From Paracoccaceae bacterium (GTDB lineage: Bacteria; Pseudomonadota; Alphaproteobacteria; Rhodobacterales; Rhodobacteraceae): a stretch of 14,887 nt of DNA. A model generated the notes under the pieces. The model saw only the letters and a list, made by a program, of their open reading frames with translations. It ran no database searches and was not told the origin of the DNA. The position numbers and the translations under genes are program-made. Numbering within the stretch: position 1 is the stretch's first letter; each line of letters begins with the position of its first letter. Positions 1 to 6,600 of the stretch are shown here, piece by piece. The stretch lies in assembly GCA_007121055.1 (NCBI GenBank), contig SKMM01000095.1, positions 1 through 14,887 on the forward strand, given 5' to 3'.

Positions 1-340
1 AGCCCTTGATCCAGTCCACCTTGTTCTTCTTGAACAGGAACTCGATGCCCTTGGTGTTCTGGGCGATGACGTCGTCCTTGTAGGCCTGCATCTTCTTCCA
101 GTCGACCTTGGGCTTGACGCCGCCGATGCCCATTTCGGCGAAATTGTGCTCGGCCTCGTGCAGCATGTGGGTGGCGTGCAGAAGCGCCTTGGACGGGATG
201 CAGCCCACGTTCAGGCAGGTCCCGCCCAGGGTCTCGCGCCCCTCCACGCAGGCGGTGCGCAGTCCCAGCTGGGCGGCGCGGATCGCGCCCACATAGCCGC
301 CGGGGCCGGAGCCGATGAAGATCACGTCATAGCTTGCCAT
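1..340 (-). CDS. lpd: Dihydrolipoyl dehydrogenase (E3), N-terminal part, cut by window edge
   Basis: E3 is a flavoprotein that reoxidises the dihydrolipoyl groups of 2-oxoacid dehydrogenase complexes with NAD+. About 113 codons are present, from an ATG at 338-340. What is seen: an N-terminal FAD-binding Rossmann motif (VIFIGSGPGG, about residues 7-16) and the redox-active disulfide motif GGTCLNVGCIPSK (Cys about residues 42 and 47), which is diagnostic for the family. The start is preceded by GGGAGA at suitable spacing. It lies 30 nt downstream of a MAPEG gene, in the same direction as sucA and odhB, so it is most likely the E3 of the 2-oxoglutarate dehydrogenase complex. It could also serve pyruvate dehydrogenase. 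The C-terminal interface and NAD domains lie outside the window. Confidence 0.96.
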   Translation of the reverse strand, partial: MASYDVIFIGSGPGGYVGAIRAAQLGLRTACVEGRETLGGTCLNVGCIPSKALLHATHMLHEAEHNFAEMGIGGVKPKVDWKKMQAYKDDVIAQNTKGIEFLFKKNKVDWIKG

Positions 341-370
341 TGGGGGTCTCCCTGTCGGCCGCGGCCCGCC

Positions 371-766
371 TCAGAACAAGGCGGCCAGCAGCATCAGCAC
401 GATGGCGGCGAAGCCCACCGCCCAGATGATCGAGCGCCCCGGCACCCAGCCGAAGCGGTAGGCCGGCACGAACAGCACCCGCGCGCCGAGATAGACCCAG
501 GCGCAGGCGGCCGTCAGGGCCGAGCTCTTGTCCGCCAGCACCACCGCCAGCACGGCGATGGCAAAGAGCGGCAGTGTCTCCATGTGGTTTTCATAGGCGC
601 GTTTGAGCCGCCCCAGATCGGTGGGCAGCTGCTGCGGGGGGGCGTCGTCGCGCGGGGTCAGGAACCACGCGGGCCCCAGCTCCAGATTGGCCCGCACCGC
701 GTTCCAGCCCAGCTGCACGACGGCCAGAAGGGCCGCGAGTATCAGGACGGTCAGCTCCACGTTCAT
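371..766 (-). CDS. MAPEG family membrane protein (downstream copy)
   Basis: This 131 aa protein has about four hydrophobic segments and belongs to the MAPEG family (membrane-associated, eicosanoid/glutathione metabolism) as found in bacteria. Family-like features are the N-terminal helix followed by RANLELGPAW, a polar loop with LGRLKRAYENHMETLPLF (about residues 52-69), and a later helix with WVYLGARVLFVPAYRFG (about residues 90-106). I chose the ATG at 764-766: it overlaps the stop of the upstream MAPEG gene as ATGA, and the longer open frame beyond it is low-complexity read-through. It appears to be a divergent tandem paralogue of its neighbour. Many bacterial MAPEG proteins are uncharacterised, so no substrate can be named. 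Its placement between odhB and lpd says nothing obvious about a TCA role. Confidence 0.88.
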   Translation of the reverse strand: MNVELTVLILAALLAVVQLGWNAVRANLELGPAWFLTPRDDAPPQQLPTDLGRLKRAYENHMETLPLFAIAVLAVVLADKSSALTAACAWVYLGARVLFVPAYRFGWVPGRSIIWAVGFAAIVLMLLAALF

Positions 767-1164
767 GCGCTCAAAACTCCGATCAGCATCAGGATCAGGC
801 CCGCGCCGGCCAGATGCCACAGCGCCGTGCCCGGCCAGCCGCAGCCCGCGGCATAGGCCACCACATAGCCCGCCCGCGCCGCCAGCCACAAAGCGATCCC
901 CAGCCCCACCAGCGGCCCGACCCGCCCGGCCAGATGCGCCACCACCGCCAGCGCCAGGAAGGCCGGCGCCGTCTCCAGTAGGTTGCGCAAGGCCCGCTCC
1001 AGCCGCCCCGCCAGCACGCCCCGGTCAAGGCCCGCATCCCGCGGCCCCACCGACCACGCCACCCCCGCAGACATCAACCCCGCCGCCCCCTGCGCAGCAA
1101 CATGCGCCATCACCAGAACCGCGAGGCCCACGAGCCCCAGAAGCGCGGGGTCGAGCCCGCTCAC
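763..1164 (-). CDS. MAPEG family membrane protein (upstream copy)
   Basis: This 133 aa, strongly hydrophobic protein has about four predicted transmembrane segments. It shows the MAPEG pattern: a first helix, then a GPRDAGL loop, RLERALRNLLETAPAFLAL (about residues 54-72) and a helix with LWLAARAGYVVAYAAG (about residues 92-107). The RxxxNxxETxPxF core also occurs in the next gene, supporting a tandem duplication. Its stop overlaps the next start by 4 nt (ATGA at 763-766), and its own start overlaps the stop of the upstream small membrane protein gene the same way (1161-1164). The three are therefore probably translationally coupled. Residues near the C-terminus (GWPGTALWHLAGAG) are also typical. 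The enzymatic role, if any, is unknown. Confidence 0.85.
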   Translation of the reverse strand: MSGLDPALLGLVGLAVLVMAHVAAQGAAGLMSAGVAWSVGPRDAGLDRGVLAGRLERALRNLLETAPAFLALAVVAHLAGRVGPLVGLGIALWLAARAGYVVAYAAGCGWPGTALWHLAGAGLILMLIGVLSA

Positions 1165-1448
1165 CCCTCGAACCCCTTCTCCCGCGCCGTGCCGATCACC
1201 TGCGCCTGGGTCTCGCCCGTCCGCTTGCGCCTTGCCTCGGCAATCTGCGCGGCATGCGCGTCGGCCGGCGCAGAACTCTCGCCGGTGAACAGCAGCGCCG
1301 CCGCCGCATTGGCCTCATGCCGCGGCCGCCCCCCCTCCAGCTCGTGCAGATAGAGGCCCGCCCGAATGAACCGCCGCCCCTGCCGCACGCTGCTCACCAC
1401 GACAATGGCCACCAGCCCCAGAGCCACGAGAAACAGAATTCCGAGCAT
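1161..1448 (-). CDS. Small single-span membrane protein, unrecognised family
   Basis: A 95 aa protein I do not recognise. It opens with one strong membrane helix (MLGILFLVALGLVAIVVVSS, residues 1-20), followed by a basic stretch (RQGRRF) that suggests an N-out/C-in anchor, then a charged, alanine-rich cytoplasmic tail ending in ARRKRTGETQAQVIGTAREKG. I chose the ATG at 1446-1448, which shares one base with the stop of the upstream gene (TGATG). A TTG one codon earlier is possible but less likely. Its own stop overlaps the MAPEG start (ATGA at 1161-1164). Codon third positions are GC-rich like the neighbouring genes. It is probably co-translated with the MAPEG pair and may act with them, but that is inference from position only. 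Confidence 0.75.
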   Translation of the reverse strand: MLGILFLVALGLVAIVVVSSVRQGRRFIRAGLYLHELEGGRPRHEANAAAALLFTGESSAPADAHAAQIAEARRKRTGETQAQVIGTAREKGFEG

Positions 1449-1855
1449 CAAGACCCCATGGATTTGGTGAAGCCGCCGAGCACGCCGCCGAAAAAGTCCC
1501 CTACGCGAGAGAACGAAACGCCGTCCTCGGATACTTCCTTTACCGCCTGCCCGACGGAGATATCCCTGTCGCCGAGCCTTAATCGCTCACCCATCACCGC
1601 GAACCCTCGGGAGGTGAGACAAGGGTCAAAGAACGCTATGCCCACCTCCCCGCCATATTCCTTTTCGTCACGGTAGCGAACCAAACCTTCTCCCCTCAGC
1701 CATCGCATGCACGGGGCAAAGAAGGGGCGCAGCCCTTCATCGGCTTGGAGCTCCTTAAAGAACAGGCCACCGCTCTGGATGCCGCGCCCCAAAAGAAAGC
1801 CGAGAATGATTGCGACGGTCGCCTCGCTGCGTTGCAGATCATTCTCGTACGCCAT
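1448..1855 (-). CDS. Hypothetical protein, lower GC, possibly winged-helix-like
   Basis: A 135 aa soluble protein of unknown function. It is preceded by odhB (stop at 1860-1862), with only 4 nt between stop and start and GAGG in that gap region. It shares one base with the next start. Residues 1-95 have an alternating helix/strand look: an N-terminal helix, the segment EGLRPFFAPCMRWLRGEGLVRY, then FDPCLTSRGFAVMGERL. This resembles the wing and final helix of small winged-helix proteins, but that is a guess. Residues 96-135 hold a VGQAVKEVSE helix and a glycine-rich GDFFGGVLGGF tail that could touch a membrane. Base composition is odd: a hand count over 1501-1860 gives about 59% GC against roughly 70% in its neighbours, which suggests it was acquired later than the operon. 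Confidence 0.75.
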   Translation of the reverse strand: MAYENDLQRSEATVAIILGFLLGRGIQSGGLFFKELQADEGLRPFFAPCMRWLRGEGLVRYRDEKEYGGEVGIAFFDPCLTSRGFAVMGERLRLGDRDISVGQAVKEVSEDGVSFSRVGDFFGGVLGGFTKSMGS

Positions 1856-1859
1856 TGCC

Positions 1860-3416
1860 TCACAGATCCATCAACAGCCGCCGCGGGTCCTCCAGCGCCT
1901 CCTTGACGCGCACGAGGAAAGTCACCGCGCCCTTGCCGTCCACGATCCGGTGGTCGTAGCTCAGCGCCAGGTACATCATCGGGCGGGCCACGATCTGACC
2001 CTTCACCACCATCGGCCGCTCCTGGATCTTGTGCATGCCCAGGATCCCCGACTGCGGCGGGTTCAGGATCGGCGAGGACATCAGCGAGCCATAGACCCCG
2101 CCATTGGAGATCGTGAAGGACCCTCCTTGCATGTCGGCCATGGACAGCTTCCCGTCGCGGGCCCTGGCGCCCAGCTCGGCAATCTTCTTCTCGATGGCGG
2201 CAAAGCCCATCTGGTGCGCATCCCGCACCACAGGCACCACCAGCCCCGTGGGGGTGCCGACCGCCACGCCCATGTGGACATAGTTCTTGTAGACGACCTC
2301 GGTCCCGTCGATCTCGGCATTGACGTCGGGCACCTCGAACAACGCATGGCAGCAGGCCTTCACGAAGAAGGACATGAAGCCCAGCTTCACCCCGTGCTTC
2401 TTCTCGAACAACCCCTTGTATTCGTTGCGCAGCTCCATGATCGGGCCCATGTCCACCTCGTTGTAGGTGGTCAGCATGGCCGCGGTGTTCTGCGCCTCCT
2501 TGAGCCGGCGCGCGATGGTCTGGCGCAGGCGGGTCATCTTCACCCGCTCCTCCCGCGCCTCGTCGTCGGCCGGCACCGGTGCGCGCGGCGCCTTCTGGGC
2601 ATCGGGGGCGGGCACGGTCGGGGCAGGCGCAGCCTGGTCCGCCGGGGCCGCGCCCGAAGCCGTACCCGAGGCCGCGCGCTCCACGTCCTCCTTCATGATC
2701 CGCCCGTCGCGGCCGGTGCCCTGCACCTGCTCGGGGCTCAGCCCCTTTTCCTCCATCAGCTTCCGGGCCGAGGGCGCGTGCTCCACATCCGCACGCCCCG
2801 CGCCGGTCTTCTCGGCCGCCGGGGCCGGATCCTTCGGGGCGTCCTGCGCGGGCGCCTTGGCCGCCCCAGCGCCCGAGGAGATCACCGCAAGCTTCCCGCC
2901 CGCCGCGACGGTGGTGCCCTCGGCCGCCAGGATCTCGCCCAGCGTGCCGGCCGCCGGCGCGGGCACCTCGACGCTGACCTTGTCGGTCTCCAGCTCGCAC
3001 AGGATCTCGTCGGCCGCGACCGCGTCGCCCACCGCCTTGAACCAGGTGGAGACCGTGGCTTCGCTCACGCTCTCGCCCAGTGCGGGCACCATCACATCGA
3101 CGCTGCCCCCGCCGGCAGACGCCGGCGCCTCGGCCTTTTTCTCCACCGGTTTTTCGGGGGCCGTCGCCGCCCCGTCGCCGCCCTCGGCGATGGTGGCAAG
3201 CAGCGCGTCCACCCCCACCGTGTCGCCTTCGCCCGCGACGATCTCGCCCAGCGTGCCGGCGGCGGGCGAGGGGACCTCCACCGTCACCTTGTCGGTTTCC
3301 AGCTCGCACAGCATCTCGTCGGCGGCCACCGCCTCGCCGGGTTTCTTGAACCACGTCGCCACCGTGGCCTCGGTGACGGATTCGCCCAAGGTGGGCACGC
3401 GGACTTCGATCGACAT
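1860..3416 (-). CDS. odhB: 2-oxoglutarate dehydrogenase E2, dihydrolipoyl succinyltransferase, two lipoyl domains
   Basis: The E2 core transfers the succinyl group from E1 through lipoyl-lysine to CoA. The protein is 518 aa. Domains in order: lipoyl domain 1 (about 2-78, ETDKVTVEVP with lipoyl Lys43); an Ala/Pro/Lys linker; lipoyl domain 2 (about 105-181, ETDKVSVEVP with Lys146); a linker; the peripheral subunit-binding domain (about 212-247, APSARKLMEEKGL and GTGRDGRIMKEDV); a linker; the catalytic acyltransferase domain (about 290-518) with SYDHRIVDG carrying His489 and Asp493. The E. coli-type SucB has only one lipoyl domain and about 405 residues, so this is the longer form. The ATG at 3414-3416 has GGAG 8 nt upstream and lies 5 nt after the sucA stop. 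A longer reading frame beyond it overlaps sucA and is not real. Confidence 0.97.
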   Translation of the reverse strand: MSIEVRVPTLGESVTEATVATWFKKPGEAVAADEMLCELETDKVTVEVPSPAAGTLGEIVAGEGDTVGVDALLATIAEGGDGAATAPEKPVEKKAEAPASAGGGSVDVMVPALGESVSEATVSTWFKAVGDAVAADEILCELETDKVSVEVPAPAAGTLGEILAAEGTTVAAGGKLAVISSGAGAAKAPAQDAPKDPAPAAEKTGAGRADVEHAPSARKLMEEKGLSPEQVQGTGRDGRIMKEDVERAASGTASGAAPADQAAPAPTVPAPDAQKAPRAPVPADDEAREERVKMTRLRQTIARRLKEAQNTAAMLTTYNEVDMGPIMELRNEYKGLFEKKHGVKLGFMSFFVKACCHALFEVPDVNAEIDGTEVVYKNYVHMGVAVGTPTGLVVPVVRDAHQMGFAAIEKKIAELGARARDGKLSMADMQGGSFTISNGGVYGSLMSSPILNPPQSGILGMHKIQERPMVVKGQIVARPMMYLALSYDHRIVDGKGAVTFLVRVKEALEDPRRLLMDL

Positions 3417-3421
3417 GCGGA

Positions 3422-6370
3422 TCACTCCATGCTCAGCGCTTCGTTCACGAGCGCATCCTGTTGGGCCTTGTGCTGGCTTGCGAGCCCGGTCGCGGGCGAT
3501 GCCGCCGCCGGCCGGCCAACATAGCGCGGGCGGGTGTGGGCGGCCTTGATCCGGCCCAGCACCCATTCGAGGTTCGGTTCGATGAAGGTCCAGGCGCCCT
3601 GGTTCTTGGGCTCCTCCTGGCACCAGAGCATCTCGGCGTTGGGAAAGCGCGACAGCTCCTGCGTCAGGCTCATGGCCGGGAAGGGATAGAACTGCTCCAC
3701 CCGCAGCAGATAGATGTCGTCGATCCCGCGCCGGTCGCGTTCCTCCAGCAGGTCGAAATAGACCTTGCCGGAGCACAGGACCACGCGCTTGATCTCGGCA
3801 TCGGGTTTCAGCTGCGTTTCGCTGTGACCCTTCTGAGCATCATCCCACAGCACGCGGTGGAATTGCGAGCCGTCGGTGAAATCGCCCACATCGGAGATTG
3901 CCAGCTTGTGGCGCAGCAGCGATTTCGGCGTCATCAGTACCAGCGGCTTGCGGAAGGTCCGGTGGATCTGCCGCCTCAGGATGTGGAAATAGTTCGCGGG
4001 CGTCGTGCAGTTTGCGACGATCCAGTTGTCCTGTGCGCACATCTGCAGGAACCGCTCCAATCGCGCAGAGCTGTGCTCGGGCCCCTGGCCCTCGAAGCCG
4101 TGCGGCAGCAGCATCACGAGGCCGGACATCCGTAGCCATTTGCTCTCGCCCGAGGAAATGAACTGGTCGAACATGATCTGCGCGCCGTTGGCGAAATCGC
4201 CGAACTGCGCCTCCCACATCACCAGCGTGTTGGGCTCGGCCAGCGAATAGCCATACTCGAACCCGAGCACCGCGTATTCCGAGAGCATCGAGTCGATGAC
4301 CTCATAGCGCGCCTGCCCCTCCCGGATGTTGTTGAGCGGGAAATACCGGTCCTCGGTAGTCTGGTCGATGAAGGCCGAATGCCGCTGCGAGAAGGTCCCC
4401 CGCGTCGAATCCTGCCCAGACAGCCGCACCGGATAGCCCTCGGTCAACAGCGATCCGAAGGCCAGCGCCTCGCCCGTGGCCCAGTCGAAGCCCTGGCCGC
4501 TCTCGAACATCTTCTCCTTGGCTTCCAGCAGTCGCCCCACGGTCCGGTGCAGCGCAAAGCCCTCAGGCACCGTCACCAGGGCCTTGCCCACCGCGCGCAG
4601 CGTCTCCTCCGAGATCGCGGTCTGGCCGGGCTGGTACTCCTTGCCCTCGCGGTCGAAGCCTGCCCAGCGCCCGTCGAGCCAGTCGGCCTTGTTGGGCTTG
4701 AAGGTCTTGCCGGCCTCGAACTCCTCGTTCAGCCGGGCCTGGAAGGCGGCCTTCATGTCCTCGATCTCGCCCTCGGGGATCAGCCCGTCCTGCACCAGCC
4801 GCTCGGTGTAGAGTTGCAGCGTCGTCTTGTGCTTCTTGATCCGGTTGTACATCACCGGATTGGTGAACATGGGCTCGTCGCCCTCGTTGTGCCCGAACCG
4901 GCGGTAGCAGAAGACGTCGATCACCACGTCCTTGCGGAACTTCTGGCGGAACTCCACGGCCACCTTGGCGGCATGCACCACGGCCTCGGGGTCGTCGCCG
5001 TTCACATGGAAGATCGGCGCCTCCACCATCAGCGCGATGTCGGTGGGGTAGGGCGAGGAGCGGCTGAAATGCGGCGCCGTCGTGAAGCCGATCTGGTTGT
5101 TGACGATGATGTGCAGCGTGCCGCCGGTGCGGTGGCCCTTCAGCCCCGAGAGGCCAAAGCCCTCGGCCACCACGCCCTGGCCGGCAAAGGCCGCGTCGCC
5201 ATGCAGCAGCACCGGCAGGACGGTTGTGCGCTCCATGTCGTTGGCCTGGTCCTGCTTGGCCCGGGTCTTGCCCAGCACCACCGGATTGACCGCCTCCAGA
5301 TGGCTGGGGTTGGCGGTCAGGCTCAGGTGCACGCTGTTGCCGTCGAACTCCCGGTCCGACGAGGCGCCGAGGTGGTACTTCACGTCGCCCGAACCGTCCA
5401 CGTCCTCGGGCTTGAAGCTGCCGCCCTGGAACTCGTTGAAGATGGCGCGATAGGGCTTGCCCATCACGTTCGCCAGCACCGACAGGCGGCCGCGGTGCGG
5501 CATCCCGATGGCGATCTCCTTCACCCCCAGCGCGCCGCCGCGCTTGATGACCTGCTCCATCGCCGGGATCACCGCCTCGGCGCCGTCGAGGCCGAATCGC
5601 TTGGTGCCCATGTACTTGACATGCAGGAACTTCTCGAAGCCCTCGGCCTCGACCATCTTGTTCAGGATCGCCCGGCGCCCCTCCTGGGTGAAGCGGACCT
5701 CCTTGCCGTAGCCCTCGATCCGCTCCTTCAGCCAGGCCGACTGCTCGGGGTCCGAGATGTGCATGAACTGCAGCGCGAAGGTGCCGCAATAGGTGCGCTG
5801 CAGGATCTCGATGATCTGGCGCAGCGGCGCGACCTCCAGCCCCAGCACGTTGTCGATGAAGATCGGCCGGTCGAGGTCGGCTTCCGAAAACCCGTAGGAC
5901 CGCGGGTCCAGCTCCGGATGCGGGGTCTGGTCGCGCATCCCCAGCGGGTCGAGATCCGCCACCAGATGCCCCCGGATCCGGTAGGCCCGGATGATCATCA
6001 GCGCGCGTACCGAATCCAGAACCGCCCGGCGCAGCTGCTTGTCGGTGATCGGCGTGCCCTGCTCCTGCGCCTTCTTCAGGATCTTGTCGGCCGCGGCCTT
6101 CTGCTCCTTCGCGGGCGGCGGGGCGGGCCACTGCCCGTCCAGCGCCGCGGTCAGCTCGTCCGACGGCTGCGGCGGCCAGTCGCTGCGCGCCCAGGATGGG
6201 CCGGCGGGCGCCGCATCCTCGCCCAGCGCCCGGAAATAGGCCGCCCACTCGTCGTCCACCGCGCCTGGGTCCTGCGCATAGCGCGCCTGCAGCCGGTCGA
6301 TATAGGCGGCGTTGGCACCATGCAGGGCGCTCTCGGCCCGGAATGCATCGTTACGGCTCTGCTCGGTCAT
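3422..6370 (-). CDS. sucA: 2-oxoglutarate dehydrogenase E1 component
   Basis: This is the thiamine diphosphate-dependent E1, which decarboxylates 2-oxoglutarate and succinylates the lipoyl group of E2. At 982 aa it is full length for the homodimeric E1o family. Landmarks: an N-terminal E2-binding helix (YIDRLQARYAQDP, about 23-35; EWAAYF); GMPHRGRL (289-296, active-site His292); the thiamine-binding stretch GDAAFAGQG (391-399) through NNQIGFT (424-430); then RRFGHNEGDEP, SGQDSTRGTFSQRHS, LPHGFEGQGPEHSSARLERF, and near the end QEEPKNQGAW. The ATG at 6368-6370 starts at the family-typical N-terminus and has no strong Shine-Dalgarno. It overlaps the stop of a small upstream ORF as ATGA, so coupled translation is likely. 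odhB follows 5 nt after the stop. The gene is also called odhA. Confidence 0.98.
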   Translation of the reverse strand: MTEQSRNDAFRAESALHGANAAYIDRLQARYAQDPGAVDDEWAAYFRALGEDAAPAGPSWARSDWPPQPSDELTAALDGQWPAPPPAKEQKAAADKILKKAQEQGTPITDKQLRRAVLDSVRALMIIRAYRIRGHLVADLDPLGMRDQTPHPELDPRSYGFSEADLDRPIFIDNVLGLEVAPLRQIIEILQRTYCGTFALQFMHISDPEQSAWLKERIEGYGKEVRFTQEGRRAILNKMVEAEGFEKFLHVKYMGTKRFGLDGAEAVIPAMEQVIKRGGALGVKEIAIGMPHRGRLSVLANVMGKPYRAIFNEFQGGSFKPEDVDGSGDVKYHLGASSDREFDGNSVHLSLTANPSHLEAVNPVVLGKTRAKQDQANDMERTTVLPVLLHGDAAFAGQGVVAEGFGLSGLKGHRTGGTLHIIVNNQIGFTTAPHFSRSSPYPTDIALMVEAPIFHVNGDDPEAVVHAAKVAVEFRQKFRKDVVIDVFCYRRFGHNEGDEPMFTNPVMYNRIKKHKTTLQLYTERLVQDGLIPEGEIEDMKAAFQARLNEEFEAGKTFKPNKADWLDGRWAGFDREGKEYQPGQTAISEETLRAVGKALVTVPEGFALHRTVGRLLEAKEKMFESGQGFDWATGEALAFGSLLTEGYPVRLSGQDSTRGTFSQRHSAFIDQTTEDRYFPLNNIREGQARYEVIDSMLSEYAVLGFEYGYSLAEPNTLVMWEAQFGDFANGAQIMFDQFISSGESKWLRMSGLVMLLPHGFEGQGPEHSSARLERFLQMCAQDNWIVANCTTPANYFHILRRQIHRTFRKPLVLMTPKSLLRHKLAISDVGDFTDGSQFHRVLWDDAQKGHSETQLKPDAEIKRVVLCSGKVYFDLLEERDRRGIDDIYLLRVEQFYPFPAMSLTQELSRFPNAEMLWCQEEPKNQGAWTFIEPNLEWVLGRIKAAHTRPRYVGRPAAASPATGLASQHKAQQDALVNEALSME

Positions 6371-6600
6371 GGCATCGGGTCCGTTTCATGAGTGTGGGGT
6401 GGGCAGACGGCTACGGCGCCCCAAGGCAGGGCGATACCATCGAAGGCGAGGACAGGATGGCTGCCGTTGCGCAGGAAGGTGCCGGCTGACGGGTGCCGGT
6501 GGCCACGGGTCACGCGCGTGCCAGCGTTGAAAAGGGTCGTCGACGCGGCGGCGGTCCGTGCGCGTGCCTTGTCGGTGCCTGTGGTGTACGTGCGCGTCAT
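6367..6600 (-). CDS. Putative small protein between glycosyltransferase and sucA, unknown (weak PAAR-like pattern)
   Basis: A 77 aa reading frame fills the whole gap between the glycosyltransferase and sucA. Its ATG shares one base with the glycosyltransferase stop (TGATG at 6598-6602), and its stop overlaps the sucA start (ATGA at 6367-6370). About 77% of its third codon positions are G or C by my count, as expected of a coding frame here. sucA has no clear ribosome site of its own, which fits coupling through this ORF. The C-terminal half reads GTFLRNGSHPVLAFDGIALP, then WGAVAVCPPHTH. The spacing of G, S, V, G, G, C-P and H loosely resembles one repeat of a PAAR-type domain, but I would not assign the family. 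The alternative is an untranslated spacer with a chance ORF. Confidence 0.45.
   Translation of the reverse strand: MTRTYTTGTDKARARTAAASTTLFNAGTRVTRGHRHPSAGTFLRNGSHPVLAFDGIALPWGAVAVCPPHTHETDPMP

Noticed and set aside
146..856. Plus-strand frame across lpd and the MAPEG genes
   Set aside because: Antisense shadow; His/Gln/Arg-rich low complexity, with clear lpd and MAPEG proteins on the other strand.
1707..3524. 605-codon open frame on the plus strand opposite odhB
   Set aside because: Same reason: biased composition, opposite a full-length E2 with all catalytic motifs.
3417..3776. N-terminal extension of odhB to an upstream ATG
   Set aside because: The extension lies inside sucA in another frame and has no lipoyl-domain similarity; the internal ATG has a proper ribosome site.
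4379..6391. 670-codon open frame on the plus strand opposite sucA
   Set aside because: It is the antisense shadow of sucA in GC-rich DNA: the protein is Leu/His/Arg-rich low-complexity with no recognisable domain, while the minus strand encodes a complete E1.
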